The notes beneath the pieces were generated by a model. It saw only the letters and a list, made by a program, of their open reading frames with translations. It was not told the origin of the DNA and did not search any database. DNA of 34,056 nt from Jeotgalibacillus salarius (GTDB taxonomy: Bacteria; Bacillota; Bacilli; Bacillales; Jeotgalibacillaceae): contig NZ_SORX01000017.1 in the NCBI RefSeq assembly GCF_004405125.1, forward strand, positions 1-34,056. Reading direction: 5' to 3'. Position 1 is the first letter of the stretch; every line of letters begins with the position of its first letter. Shown piece after piece: positions 23,883 to 32,184 of this stretch. Position numbers and translations under genes: made by a program.

Positions 23883-24344
23883 ATGGAATTTCCAACGATT
23901 AAAAGAATTCCTCTTGCCATATACACATCCATTGCAGGAGGACTGTTATTTTACTGTTTATATCGATTTTATGTTTATTTTCATTTTATAGAAAGAGAGC
24001 TGTTAAAACCTAAGTTTTCATTCATGACTGCAGAATGGCAAAAAGGCTTCGTTAGTGAAAGTTTATTTGCTCTGCTTATTCTGATTTGTTCAATTATATG
24101 GGCGATGGTTTACTATATCATTTTTAAAAATCGCGACTCAATTTATCCCGGTGTTTTTTCAGGACTCTTTTTGTTAGGCGTGCTGTTGCTGCTGGGATGG
24201 TTCCTTGAATGGCGGATCAACCCTGCTGAACTGCAGGTGAGAACGATCATCTCTCTTAACTCTCTCTTTATTTTGTACGGTCTGTTCACAGGTTATTCAA
24301 TTTCTTATCCTGATCCTTATACTAATCATCATACGGAAAAATAA
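23883..24344 (+). CDS. yqhR: YqhR family membrane protein
   Basis: A 153-residue protein with four predicted membrane helices (about 12-31, 59-82, 92-111 and 121-138) and the YqhR-like FLEWRINPAELQVRTIISL segment. Function unknown. The ATG at 23883 is nine bases after AAAGGAG (23867-23873). The upstream ATGs at 23856 and 23874 lie before or inside that site. The order yqhQ, yqhR, aroQ (yqhS), peptidase (yqhT), efp is the same as in B. subtilis. Confidence 0.86.
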   Translation: MEFPTIKRIPLAIYTSIAGGLLFYCLYRFYVYFHFIERELLKPKFSFMTAEWQKGFVSESLFALLILICSIIWAMVYYIIFKNRDSIYPGVFSGLFLLGVLLLLGWFLEWRINPAELQVRTIISLNSLFILYGLFTGYSISYPDPYTNHHTEK

Positions 24345-24405
24345 CCGGCTGATGTGTTACAATTTATTTGTGTGACGAAATATAAGGAAAAAGGAGCGTT
24401 ATGCC

Positions 24406-24861
24406 ATGAAGATCCTATTGCTTAATGGACCTAACCTTAACAGGCTGGGCAAAAGACAGCCGGAAATTTATGGAACTGATACCCTGGCTTCTATTGAAAA
24501 ACATTTAATCGTACTTGCCGAAAAGTATAAGATTGAATTATTCGCCAAACAATCGAACCATGAAGGTGCGCTGGTTGATGCGTTACATGAAGCTGAAGAT
24601 CATGATTTTGCTGGCGTTGTTTTTAATCCGGCCGCGTACACGCATACGAGTATTGCCCTGAGAGATGCGGTTGCGTCGATTTCAATTCCAGTTGTTGAAA
24701 TTCATTTATCCAACATTCATGCCCGCGAATCTTTTCGTCATCAGTCAATGATTGCGGCTGAAGCAATCGGGCAAATAGCCGGTTTTGGTGTGTACGGATA
24801 TGAAATGGCACTTAACGCTCTTATTAAATACGTAAAGGAGAATGATGATGAGCAAAATTGA
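24406..24861 (+). CDS. aroQ: Type II 3-dehydroquinate dehydratase
   Basis: Dehydrates 3-dehydroquinate to 3-dehydroshikimate in the chorismate pathway. The 151-residue protein shows all type II motifs: LNGPNLNRLGKRQPEIYG with the catalytic Tyr22, QSNHEGALVDALHEA, FNPAAYTHTS (Asn and catalytic environment), and EIHLSNIHARESFRHQS with the catalytic His. The ATG at 24406 follows AAAGGAG by nine bases. An overlapping out-of-frame ATG (24401) is closed at once by TGA. The stop overlaps the next gene by 14 bases. It works two steps before shikimate kinase, encoded at 11792. Confidence 0.96.
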   Translation: MKILLLNGPNLNRLGKRQPEIYGTDTLASIEKHLIVLAEKYKIELFAKQSNHEGALVDALHEAEDHDFAGVVFNPAAYTHTSIALRDAVASISIPVVEIHLSNIHARESFRHQSMIAAEAIGQIAGFGVYGYEMALNALIKYVKENDDEQN

Positions 24862-25906
24862 AAAGTTAAGAAATGGAATTGCAGGACAAGCTGATGGGAT
24901 CTTAATTACGAGTCCTTATAACCGCAGATACATGACGAACTTTACAGGTTCTGCAGGAGCAGTATTGATTTCACAGGAGAAAGCTGTGTTCATTACTGAT
25001 TTCAGATATACGGAACAGGCTGAAAAACAAGCTGAAGGTTATGAAGTAATCACTCACAAAGGTCCGATTACAAAAGAAATTGCCGATCAGTGTGAGAAAC
25101 TAGGTATTAAAAAGCTTGGAATTGAATCAGACCATCTTGTATTAAGTACATATAAACTGTATGAAGAACACATTAACGCTGCGCTCATTCCTTTATCCGG
25201 GACTGTCGAAAAGCTCCGCTTAATAAAGTCTGAAAGTGAGATCAGTATTATAAAAGAAGCTGCTGACATTGCAGATGCAGCCTTTAAGCATATCCTTGAT
25301 TTTATAAAGCCGGGTAAAACAGAAATTGAAGTATCAAATGAACTTGAATTCTTTATGAGAAATGCAGGTGCGGTTTCTTCGTCATTCGATATTATTGTTG
25401 CAAGTGGTATCCGTTCTGCACTTCCGCACGGCGTTGCCAGCAATAAGGTAATTGAAAAGGGTGATTTTGTCACACTTGATTATGGCGCGCTTCATAAAGG
25501 ATATGCATCAGATATGACGAGAACGCTTGCTGTTGGAGAACCTGATGAGAAACTCAAGGAAATCTATCAGGTAACACTGGATGCTCAATTAAAGGCTATG
25601 GATGAAATTAAACCCGGACTGACAGGGAAAGAAGCAGACGCAATTGCGCGTGACTATATTTCTTCTAAAGGTTATGGAGAATATTTCGGTCATTCACTTG
25701 GACATGGGCTTGGTATGGAAGTTCATGAGGGTCCTGGACTATCTTCCCGTTCGGAAACAAAACTTGAACCAAATATGGTTGTTACTGTTGAACCGGGCAT
25801 CTACCTGCCTGGTATTGGGGGCGTCAGAATTGAAGATGACACAGTCATCACGGAGAGTGGGAATGAAACACTGACACACTCGACAAAAGATCTGATTATC
25901 CTATAA
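24848..25906 (+). CDS. yqhT: M24 family aminopeptidase (Xaa-Pro peptidase type)
   Basis: A 352-residue cytoplasmic metallopeptidase of the creatinase/Xaa-Pro family, which removes N-terminal residues before proline. An N-terminal creatinase-like domain (about 1-125) is followed by the pita-bread domain, with the five metal ligands intact: Asp211 and Asp222 (LDYGALHKGYASDMTRT), His286 (GHSLGHGLG), Glu315 (TVEPGIYL) and Glu329 (RIEDD). There are three consecutive ATGs; AAAGGAG at 24834-24840 gives proper spacing only to the third (24848). The 14-base overlap with aroQ suggests coupling. The next gene, efp, encodes a proline-related translation factor; the shared theme is suggestive only. Confidence 0.93.
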   Translation: MSKIEKLRNGIAGQADGILITSPYNRRYMTNFTGSAGAVLISQEKAVFITDFRYTEQAEKQAEGYEVITHKGPITKEIADQCEKLGIKKLGIESDHLVLSTYKLYEEHINAALIPLSGTVEKLRLIKSESEISIIKEAADIADAAFKHILDFIKPGKTEIEVSNELEFFMRNAGAVSSSFDIIVASGIRSALPHGVASNKVIEKGDFVTLDYGALHKGYASDMTRTLAVGEPDEKLKEIYQVTLDAQLKAMDEIKPGLTGKEADAIARDYISSKGYGEYFGHSLGHGLGMEVHEGPGLSSRSETKLEPNMVVTVEPGIYLPGIGGVRIEDDTVITESGNETLTHSTKDLIIL

Positions 25907-25932
25907 AATTGAATCAAACGCATGAAATGACG

Positions 25933-25961
25933 TTTACTTTTAGCTTAAGAGTATATACAAT
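25933..25961 (+). promoter_or_regulatory. Sigma-A promoter of efp
   Basis: TTTACT (25933-25938) and TACAAT (25956-25961) with a 17-base spacer, ending 45 bases before the efp start. Confidence 0.6.
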
Positions 25962-26006
25962 TACTAGCGGTAAACTGAGAGACATCAAGAAAACGGAGGA
26001 ATATAA

Positions 26007-26567
26007 ATGATTTCAGTAAATGATTTTAAAACTGGCTTAACAATAGAAGTTGATGGCGGCATTTGGAGAGTAATGGACTTCCAGCACGTAAAACCAGGTA
26101 AAGGTGCTGCATTTGTTCGTTCTAAGCTGCGTAATCTTCGTACTGGTGCTGTACAGGAAAAAACGTTCAGAGCAGGCGAAAAGGTTGCAAAAGCTCAGAT
26201 TGATAACAAACGTATGCAATATTTATATGCAAATGGAGATATGCACGTATTCATGGATAACGAATCTTATGAGCAAATCGAACTCCCTGAAGCACAGATT
26301 GAATATGAGTTGAAGTTTCTGAAAGAAAACATGGAAGTACAAATTATGATGTTTGAGGCTGAAACGCTTGGGTTAGAACTTCCTAATACAGTTGAACTGG
26401 AAGTAACTGAAACGGAGCCTGGTATTAAGGGTGATACTTCAAGTGGCGGTACTAAGCCGGCAACGGTTGAAACCGGATTAACTGTCAATGTACCATTCTT
26501 TGTGAATCAGGGAGATAAGCTTGTCATTAATACAACGGATGCATCTTACGTATCACGTACACAATAA
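26007..26567 (+). CDS. efp: Translation elongation factor P
   Basis: EF-P binds between the P and E sites of stalled ribosomes and helps form peptide bonds at polyproline stretches. The 186-residue protein has three beta-barrel domains. The loop VKPGKGAAF carries Lys32, the residue modified in B. subtilis with 5-aminopentanol. The C-terminal [20 protein letters not shown] signature is intact. The ATG at 26007 follows ACGGAGGA by about six bases. It has its own promoter (25933) and terminator (26575). Confidence 0.97.
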   Translation: MISVNDFKTGLTIEVDGGIWRVMDFQHVKPGKGAAFVRSKLRNLRTGAVQEKTFRAGEKVAKAQIDNKRMQYLYANGDMHVFMDNESYEQIELPEAQIEYELKFLKENMEVQIMMFEAETLGLELPNTVELEVTETEPGIKGDTSSGGTKPATVETGLTVNVPFFVNQGDKLVINTTDASYVSRTQ

Positions 26568-26574
26568 AACTTTG

Positions 26575-26604
26575 AACTGCCCTATTTTATAGGGCAGTTT
26601 TTTT
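26575..26604 (+). terminator. Terminator after efp
   Basis: AACTGCCCTA (26575-26584) pairs with TAGGGCAGTT (26590-26599) over a 5-base loop, followed by a T run. It isolates efp from the spoIIIA operon. Confidence 0.88.
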
Positions 26605-26610
26605 ATTCCC

Positions 26611-26638
26611 GCATAAAATTTAATTTGATCAATATGAT
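26611..26638 (+). promoter_or_regulatory. Candidate sigma-E promoter of the spoIIIA operon
   Basis: GCATAAA (26611-26617) and AATATGAT (26631-26638) with 13 bases between them resemble the mother-cell sigma-E pattern (ATA-type -35, CATACAAT-type -10), about 27 bases before the spoIIIAA start. The B. subtilis operon is sigma-E dependent. The -10 matches only 5 of 8. Confidence 0.45.
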
Positions 26639-26664
26639 AGTCGTAAAACATGAAGGAGACCATC

Positions 26665-27546
26665 ATGCATCAAATACTCTCATTCCTTCCTGAAAAAATG
26701 ACTGCAGCCATCCTCAAATCAGCAGATCCCGATTTGAAATTTATAAATGAAATCAGGATCAGAAAAGGAAGACATCTGGTACTGAAGACAAAAACCGGAC
26801 AAGTATTGATCCCGTATTTTCCTACGGATGAAGATTGTACCAGGCTTTTGGAAAAGATCTCTGATCATTCTATTTACTCCATCGCAAAAGATTTGGCAGA
26901 AGGATTTATCACAATACAAGGCGGTCACCGCATTGGCGTTGCGGGTGAAATGACTGAAAGTTTGAATCAGGTGCCAACATTCAAGTATATTTCTTCTTTT
27001 TCTATTCGTATTGCTCGTGAGTTTATTGGAACTGCAAATGACATTATGTGTGAACTATGGAACAAGAACAGTCAGCAGTGGCCCCATATTCTCATATATG
27101 GACCTCCTGGAAGCGGGAAGACGACTTTTATTAGAGATGCAGTGAGGTTTGTTTCCTCCGGCAATAGTGAAATTCCAGGTAAGACAGTGTCTTTAGTAGA
27201 TGAACGATCAGAAATTGCAGCCTGTTATCAGGGCGTTCCTCAGCTGACATTTGGTCCTAATCTGGACGTGCTGGACAAGTGTCCAAAAACGCGTGGCATG
27301 AAGATGATGCTCCGTGCAATGGGTCCCGATACAATCGCTGTTGATGAAATCGGCGGACTTTCAGACGCACTGGCGGTAGATGAGGTTTTATCAGCTGGCA
27401 TAAAAATTATGGTAACAGCTCACGCTGGAACAGCAGAAGAATTAAAACAAAAAAATGAATTATCTTCGCTGATGTCCAGAAATGATCTTTATCTGATTAA
27501 ATGCAGCAGATTAAAGTATGAAATAGATTGGGCGGGAGTGACGTGA
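26665..27546 (+). CDS. spoIIIAA: SpoIIIAA, ATPase of the mother cell-forespore channel
   Basis: SpoIIIAA is a secretion-type ATPase that powers or assembles the SpoIIIA-SpoIIQ complex bridging mother cell and forespore after engulfment. The 293-residue protein has an N-terminal domain (about 1-140), with GFITIQGGHRIGVAGE matching the family, then Walker A GPPGSGKTTF (146-155), the LVDERSEIAAC segment, and Walker B-like TIAVDEIGG. The ATG at 26665 has AAGGAG six bases upstream; the ATG at 26650 has none. The stop overlaps spoIIIAB by four bases (GTGA). Confidence 0.95.
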   Translation: MHQILSFLPEKMTAAILKSADPDLKFINEIRIRKGRHLVLKTKTGQVLIPYFPTDEDCTRLLEKISDHSIYSIAKDLAEGFITIQGGHRIGVAGEMTESLNQVPTFKYISSFSIRIAREFIGTANDIMCELWNKNSQQWPHILIYGPPGSGKTTFIRDAVRFVSSGNSEIPGKTVSLVDERSEIAACYQGVPQLTFGPNLDVLDKCPKTRGMKMMLRAMGPDTIAVDEIGGLSDALAVDEVLSAGIKIMVTAHAGTAEELKQKNELSSLMSRNDLYLIKCSRLKYEIDWAGVT

Positions 27547-28049
27547 CGTTTTCATTCGGTGCAGCCTGTATCATCCTAAGTTTCACACTTGAAGGTATGA
27601 GAAGAGCATCTTTATTAATTAAAAGAAGACAGGTATTACTCGAATGCCTGAGGCTTTGTAAATGGATGGAAACAGAAGTTGTAGACAGGAGAACGTCAAT
27701 ATCTGAAATGATTAAACTGCAGCGGGAAGCTGATACGCTGCTGAATGATTTTTTAAAACAAGTTGAAATTGAATTGATGTCAAAGCCTTTTCATATCGCG
27801 TGGAAGAATGCTGTGCTGAACAATCAGTCGTTTAACTGCTTGAAGGAAGATGATCTTAAGTGGCTCGTTAAAATCAGTCTGGCATTCAAGAACATCCACT
27901 TAGATTCAGTGGAGAAAGAGCTTAAATTTACTACTTCAGGCATACAAGCAAGATATGAAGAGGCATGTGAGTACGAGATGAAGTTTGTAAAGATTTACAG
28001 AACAGTCGGCTTTATGGCTGGATTACTTGCAGTACTGCTGCTTATTTGA
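27543..28049 (+). CDS. spoIIIAB: SpoIIIAB, stage III sporulation membrane protein
   Basis: A 168-residue GspF-like protein with terminal membrane segments (about 2-18 and 150-167) and a helical cytoplasmic middle (EGMRRASLLIKRRQVLLECL, FKNIHLDSVEKELK). It is the platform-type component of the channel. The GTG at 27543 overlaps the spoIIIAA stop by four bases, with GGGAG just upstream, and gives a length close to the B. subtilis protein. An upstream in-frame TTG at 27528 is less likely. Confidence 0.92.
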   Translation: MTFSFGAACIILSFTLEGMRRASLLIKRRQVLLECLRLCKWMETEVVDRRTSISEMIKLQREADTLLNDFLKQVEIELMSKPFHIAWKNAVLNNQSFNCLKEDDLKWLVKISLAFKNIHLDSVEKELKFTTSGIQARYEEACEYEMKFVKIYRTVGFMAGLLAVLLLI

Positions 28050-28067
28050 AACCAGGAGAGATCGCGG

Positions 28068-28274
28068 GTGTATATTGATGGGGAAACGCTTTTTAAAATT
28101 GCCGGAATCGGTTTGGCAGTGGCATTTTTATATACAGTCCTTGAACAGGCGGGAAAAAAAGATTATGCTCAGTGGCTCGCTTTTTTCGGCGCAATGTATG
28201 TTCTATATATTGTCATTCAGGCACTTGGAGATTTTTTTGAAGCCGTCAGATCAGTTCTTATGTTTTACGAATAA
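28068..28274 (+). CDS. spoIIIAC: SpoIIIAC, small stage III sporulation membrane protein
   Basis: A 68-residue protein with two membrane helices (about 8-27 and 36-55) matching SpoIIIAC in size and in the GETLFKIAGIGL and DYAQWLAFFG phrases. The GTG at 28068 has AGGAGAG seven bases upstream. It lies 18 bases after spoIIIAB and 9 bases before spoIIIAD, to which it is distantly similar in family terms. Confidence 0.93.
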   Translation: MYIDGETLFKIAGIGLAVAFLYTVLEQAGKKDYAQWLAFFGAMYVLYIVIQALGDFFEAVRSVLMFYE

Positions 28275-28283
28275 GGATCAATG

Positions 28284-28697
28284 ATGGAGGAGTTACTCAG
28301 AACAGCGGGCATCTGTTTCTTGATAGGGTTTCTGGCTCTTCTCTTAAAAGAACGTTCACCACAGGCAGCAATGATGCTGGCTTTTTGCGGAAGTGTGTAT
28401 TTAATCAATGAGCTGATCATAAAAATAAAAGAAGCATCAGGACTGCTGACTCAATTGACTGGGTACGTCCCGGGATTACAACAGTATTCGATTATCCTGT
28501 TAAAGGTCTTAGTCATAGCGTTTGTGTCGGAAATCTGTATTCACCTGGTAAAACAGCTTGAACAGCCGCTTTTGGCAATGATCATTGAATGGACAGGAAA
28601 ATTGCTCATTCTGACAATTGCCTTTCCAGTGTTCATTGAGTTGATGGAACAAATATTTCAGTTATTGCCTGAAAACATGATTCAAGGAAGGTACTAA
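28284..28697 (+). CDS. spoIIIAD: SpoIIIAD, stage III sporulation membrane protein
   Basis: A 137-residue protein with about four membrane segments and family phrases such as LLKERSPQAAMMLAF, LLKVLVIAFVSEI and WTGKLLILTIAFPVF. The start is one of two adjacent ATGs (28281 or 28284); AAGGAT at 28273-28278 is close to both, and the second has the better spacing. The stop TAA is directly followed by the spoIIIAE ATG. Confidence 0.92.
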   Translation: MEELLRTAGICFLIGFLALLLKERSPQAAMMLAFCGSVYLINELIIKIKEASGLLTQLTGYVPGLQQYSIILLKVLVIAFVSEICIHLVKQLEQPLLAMIIEWTGKLLILTIAFPVFIELMEQIFQLLPENMIQGRY

Positions 28698-29810
28698 ATG
28701 AATGAGAAAAATGTTCATAACGAAGCAGAAGCCATTGTACTGGATCAGATTGAAAAACAGGATCATTCTGCATGGACGAGTTATTGGACTGAACTGAACA
28801 TTCGCTACGGTGAATATCTTCCATCAACAAACCAGGGATCAATTTGGGAAGCGTTATTTTCATTTGATCAGGGGATTTGGGGGTGGATTGAAGGGTTAAT
28901 CAGATTTTCATTTTACCAGGTTACAGATCATCTGCATTTGATTTTTTGGTTGATTCTGCTCTTGCTGCTCAGTTCATTCATTCATTTAATTGAACAATCT
29001 TTTGGGGATCACAAAGTTGCTGCTGTCAGTCCATTAATTCTGATGGGTTTAATCCTGATTACCATTACTTCAAGTATTCAGCTCTTCCTGGAAGTGATTT
29101 TTGACTCATTGCAGGCAACCGCGTCTTTTATGAATGGGTTACTGCCTCTGTATATTGCTTCAATTACACTTTCGGGCGGACCGGCAACTTCAGCTGCTTC
29201 ATTTCCAATATTGCTTGCTATGGTATATGTCATCACAGCATTAATGAAATCAGTCATCATTCCTTTATTTATCTTTTCCATTTTTTTTGATCAGTTGAAC
29301 CTACTCTCAGACCGATACAGCATGGGGAAAATCGCAGCTTTATGCAGACAAACCGGCTTGTGGATCCTGGGGGTTACAGCTGTTGCTTCAGTATCCATTT
29401 TATCTATTCAAACAGCTGCAGCATCTGCAGCTGATGGTGTTGCAGCAAAATCAGTGAAGACGCTTGCTGGAACAATGCTTCCTTTTGTAGGGAAAGTAGT
29501 GTCAGATACAGCTGATCTTGTGATGACTTCATCTATGCTGGCAAAAAATATGATCGGTGCCGCCGGAGGTTTGATACTGATTCTGATTGTACTATTTCCA
29601 GCTATAAAAATGCTCGTCATTGCGATTATGTACAGGCTTGCAGCTGTTTTGATGGAACCTGTCGCGAGCAGCAGGCTGACAGAAGCAGTTGATGCAGCAA
29701 GTAAAGGGATGTTTCATCTTGCAGCAGCGCTTTTACTGACAAGCTGTATCTTCTTTATCTCAATTATTGTTGTGATGTTTATCAGCAATATACCGATTAT
29801 GATTCGCTGA
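28698..29810 (+). CDS. spoIIIAE: SpoIIIAE, large polytopic stage III sporulation protein
   Basis: A 370-residue channel component with about seven or eight membrane segments from residue 65 on (LILLLLLSSFIHLIEQS, SPLILMGLILITITSS, LPLYIASITLSGG, ILGVTAVASVSILSIQTAAAS, IGAAGGLILILIVLFP). The ATG at 28698 directly follows the in-frame spoIIIAD stop, with AAGGAAGG upstream, so it cannot extend further. Unlike the longer (about 399 residue) B. subtilis protein, no N-terminal signal peptide is visible: the first 50 residues are charged and hydrophilic. Confidence 0.92.
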   Translation: MNEKNVHNEAEAIVLDQIEKQDHSAWTSYWTELNIRYGEYLPSTNQGSIWEALFSFDQGIWGWIEGLIRFSFYQVTDHLHLIFWLILLLLLSSFIHLIEQSFGDHKVAAVSPLILMGLILITITSSIQLFLEVIFDSLQATASFMNGLLPLYIASITLSGGPATSAASFPILLAMVYVITALMKSVIIPLFIFSIFFDQLNLLSDRYSMGKIAALCRQTGLWILGVTAVASVSILSIQTAAASAADGVAAKSVKTLAGTMLPFVGKVVSDTADLVMTSSMLAKNMIGAAGGLILILIVLFPAIKMLVIAIMYRLAAVLMEPVASSRLTEAVDAASKGMFHLAAALLLTSCIFFISIIVVMFISNIPIMIR

Positions 29811-29820
29811 GGTGATTGTT

Positions 29821-30309
29821 ATGCAGTTCCTGACAGACTGGGCGGCGGGGTTAGGTATTTTGATCATGCTAGTACTGGTAGCAGATATGCTGACACCTTC
29901 AGATTCATGGCGGCCTTTTATAAAATTTACTGCAGGTCTCATATTTTTATTTTGGATGATCAATCCCATGCAGCACTTATTGAATGGGGCAGAGGAGTTT
30001 ACAATCTCGTTTCCTGAAGAAATTGAAAAATGGGTACTTGCAGAAAAAATGAATGGTGAGGCTGTAATTGAAAGCATGTCTGCCAATCAGACTGCATACA
30101 TATTAGAACAAAGTGAACAAAACCTTCATCCGCTGATTGAACAAGCTTGCAGCTGCAAGATAGATTCGGTTGAAATAAGCCAGCAATCGGATTCATACAA
30201 AGTGACTTTATTATTGAACGCTGATAATCAGGTAGAACACGGAATGATTATTGATCAGACTGCATCATTACTCGAGATCTCACGGTCAAGTGTTATCATA
30301 TTGCACTAA
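29821..30309 (+). CDS. spoIIIAF: SpoIIIAF, stage III sporulation protein
   Basis: A 162-residue protein with two N-terminal membrane helices (about 8-25 and 36-53) and a periplasm-like soluble ring-building domain (about 90-160: CSCKIDSVEISQQSDSYKVTLLL). In B. subtilis this domain has the ring-building motif shared with SpoIIIAG and SpoIIIAH. The ATG at 29821 has GAGGTGAT about five bases upstream; the GTG at 29812 lies inside that site. It is shorter than the roughly 206-residue B. subtilis protein. Confidence 0.9.
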   Translation: MQFLTDWAAGLGILIMLVLVADMLTPSDSWRPFIKFTAGLIFLFWMINPMQHLLNGAEEFTISFPEEIEKWVLAEKMNGEAVIESMSANQTAYILEQSEQNLHPLIEQACSCKIDSVEISQQSDSYKVTLLLNADNQVEHGMIIDQTASLLEISRSSVIILH

Positions 30310-30323
30310 TATTGGAGGACAGG

Positions 30324-30890
30324 ATGAATAAAATAAAAGAAGCCATTTTTTCATCAAGAGATCCAACATTTCACAAAAAAATACCAATTATTATTTTGCT
30401 CTTAGTGATCGGCATCATGATCATCATTACACAGGAGGATGAAACGCAGGAACCTGTTTCAAATGAGCAGGAGATTAAAGATGTGCATCCGGAAATTTCT
30501 TTACTTGAACGTCAACTGGAAAATAAGGTGACCTCTCTTTTAAAAAAAGCGCTCGGCACCCAAAAAGTTGATGTGATGATCACCCTCAGCAGTGGAGAAA
30601 GGCTGATATATGAACGCAACGAATCGATTCAGCAGGATAGCGGAGAAGAACAGCGCGATAATCAACAGTCTGTGTCAGGAAGAAAATCCACAACTTCCGA
30701 GGTCGTATTCGGACAAGCTTCTTTAAATGGCGATCCGGTATTGAAATATATTGAAAAACCTCCAGTATCAGGTGTGCTGATCGCAGCTGAAGGTTCAGAG
30801 TCAGCCGGGGTTAAAAAACAAATTATTGAAGCGGTTTCAAAAGCACTTGATGTCTCAACACATAGAGTTGCGGTAATACCCTATCACTAA
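30324..30890 (+). CDS. spoIIIAG: SpoIIIAG, ring-forming channel protein
   Basis: SpoIIIAG forms a large ring in the intermembrane space of the engulfed forespore. The 188-residue protein has one membrane helix (about 23-39), an acidic linker, and a ring-building domain with the family phrases KALGTQKVDVMITL, GERLIYERN, PPVSGVLIAAEGSES and VSKALDVSTHRVAVIP. The ATG at 30324 follows GGAGG by five bases; the TTG at 30312 that opens the frame precedes that site. Confidence 0.93.
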   Translation: MNKIKEAIFSSRDPTFHKKIPIIILLLVIGIMIIITQEDETQEPVSNEQEIKDVHPEISLLERQLENKVTSLLKKALGTQKVDVMITLSSGERLIYERNESIQQDSGEEQRDNQQSVSGRKSTTSEVVFGQASLNGDPVLKYIEKPPVSGVLIAAEGSESAGVKKQIIEAVSKALDVSTHRVAVIPYH

Positions 30891-30902
30891 GGAGATGAAT
30901 GT

Positions 30903-31448
30903 ATGCTGAAAAAACAAACTGTATGGCTGCTGACAATGATCGGTCTCGTGGTAGTTCTCTCTGTATATTATGTGATGTCCCCTACACCTCAAACGGCAGT
31001 TACGTATGAGGATTCAGAAGTTGTAAGCAGTGAAACTGAAGATGAATGGGTTTTTGAAGACGATATTGAAGTGTCAACTGAATCAGCAAATGAAGATTTG
31101 TTTAATGTGTTGAGAATGGAAGTCCAGGATGAAAGAAGCGCGTTAAAAGAACAATTAACATCTAAAGTTGCTTCAGCAGATTTTTCAGCATCTGAAAAAG
31201 ACGAAGCCTACGAAGCGATGGAGGAACTAAACAGACTTGAGTCAAAAGAAAAGCTTATTGAAACAATGATCAGAGCGATGGGTTATGAAGATGCATTGGT
31301 TAGAACTGATGATCAGAGAGTGCTGATCACTGTAAAATCTATAGATAATGAACATTCAAAAGAAGCGGCGAATGAACTGGTACAGCTTGGGCGCAGAGAA
31401 ATGGGAGAAAACACTTTTGTGTCAGTTATGTTTGAACCTGCTGAATAA
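30903..31448 (+). CDS. spoIIIAH: SpoIIIAH, SpoIIQ-binding channel protein
   Basis: SpoIIIAH in the mother-cell membrane binds SpoIIQ of the forespore, joining the two halves of the channel. The 181-residue protein has an N-terminal membrane helix (about 7-26), an acidic linker and a C-terminal ring-building (YscJ-like) domain: LNRLESKEKLIETMIRAMGYEDALVRTDDQRVLITV, then NELVQLGRREMGENTFVSVMFEP. The ATG at 30903 follows AAGGAGATG. It is the last gene of the operon, closed by the 16-bp-stem terminator at 31461. Confidence 0.94.
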   Translation: MLKKQTVWLLTMIGLVVVLSVYYVMSPTPQTAVTYEDSEVVSSETEDEWVFEDDIEVSTESANEDLFNVLRMEVQDERSALKEQLTSKVASADFSASEKDEAYEAMEELNRLESKEKLIETMIRAMGYEDALVRTDDQRVLITVKSIDNEHSKEAANELVQLGRREMGENTFVSVMFEPAE

Positions 31449-31460
31449 TAAGATGATATA

Positions 31461-31507
31461 AAATGTCCGAAAGGCCTTTATGTGTGGCCTTTCGGACATT
31501 TTTTTGT
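31461..31507 (+). terminator. Strong terminator at the end of the spoIIIA operon
   Basis: A perfect 16-base stem (31461-31476 with 31486-31501) around a 9-base loop, followed by T residues. Confidence 0.9.
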
Positions 31508-31519
31508 TGTATAGGATTT

Positions 31520-31548
31520 TTTTCAGGCTGCACAATCTGTGATACAAT
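31520..31548 (+). promoter_or_regulatory. Probable sigma-A promoter of accBC
   Basis: TTTTCA (31520-31525) and TACAAT (31543-31548), 17 bases apart, leaving a leader of about 110 bases before accB. Confidence 0.5.
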
Positions 31549-31601
31549 AACTAAATGTAAGCGTTTCATTTGCTCTTTTAAGGGCTGTCTTGAATTTTGC
31601 T

Positions 31602-31627
31602 CTGCTATTAGCGTATGATAATAGCAG
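31602..31627 (+). promoter_or_regulatory. Hairpin in the accB leader
   Basis: CTGCTATTA (31602-31610) pairs perfectly with TAATAGCAG (31619-31627). An alternative pairing ATTAGC (31607-31612) with GCTAAT (31633-31638) is mutually exclusive with it. No T tract follows. A regulatory role is speculative. Confidence 0.35.
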
Positions 31628-31667
31628 CTGCTGCTAATGAATATGATGATCAGGGAGTGTAGAAAAT

Positions 31668-32168
31668 ATGTTAAAAGTACAAGAAATCAGAGAACTCATT
31701 AAATTAATCGACCAGTCCTCAATTGATGAATTTACATATGAACAGGATGGCGAAAAGCTAAAACTAAGAAAACAATCAAAAAAGCCAGCTGAAACGCCTG
31801 TAGAAGCAGCCAAACCAGCTGCACCTGCTGTTGAGCATACCGAAGCAGCTCAACCTGCCCCGGCAAAAGAAGAGAAGCAGCCGGAACCAGTAGCTGAAAC
31901 GCAGCCGGAACCTGAAGAAAATCTTGAAAATACAACAGAAATCAAGTCGCCAATGGTGGGAACTTTTTACGAAGCATCTTCACCAGAGGCCGGACCGTTT
32001 GTTAAAGTAGGGTCAAAAGTAAGCAGCGATACGACTGTTTGTATTGTTGAAGCAATGAAGTTATTTAATGAAATTGAAGCTGAGACAGAAGGGGAAATTG
32101 TTAAAATTCTGGTAGAAAACGGTCAGCTTGTTGAATACGGACAGCCTCTATTTCTTGTTAAAAAGTAG
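31668..32168 (+). CDS. accB: Biotin carboxyl carrier protein of acetyl-CoA carboxylase
   Basis: Carries carboxybiotin between the carboxylase and transferase parts of acetyl-CoA carboxylase, the first committed step of fatty acid synthesis. The 166-residue protein has an N-terminal region (1-35), a flexible Ala-, Pro- and Glu-rich linker (about 36-87), and the biotinyl domain with EAMKLFNE, where Lys131 is biotinylated. The ATG at 31668 has AGGGAGTG about nine bases upstream. It lies 16 bases before accC, forming the standard accBC unit. Confidence 0.96.
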   Translation: MLKVQEIRELIKLIDQSSIDEFTYEQDGEKLKLRKQSKKPAETPVEAAKPAAPAVEHTEAAQPAPAKEEKQPEPVAETQPEPEENLENTTEIKSPMVGTFYEASSPEAGPFVKVGSKVSSDTTVCIVEAMKLFNEIEAETEGEIVKILVENGQLVEYGQPLFLVKK

Positions 32169-32184
32169 TTAGGAGAGAAGACGT

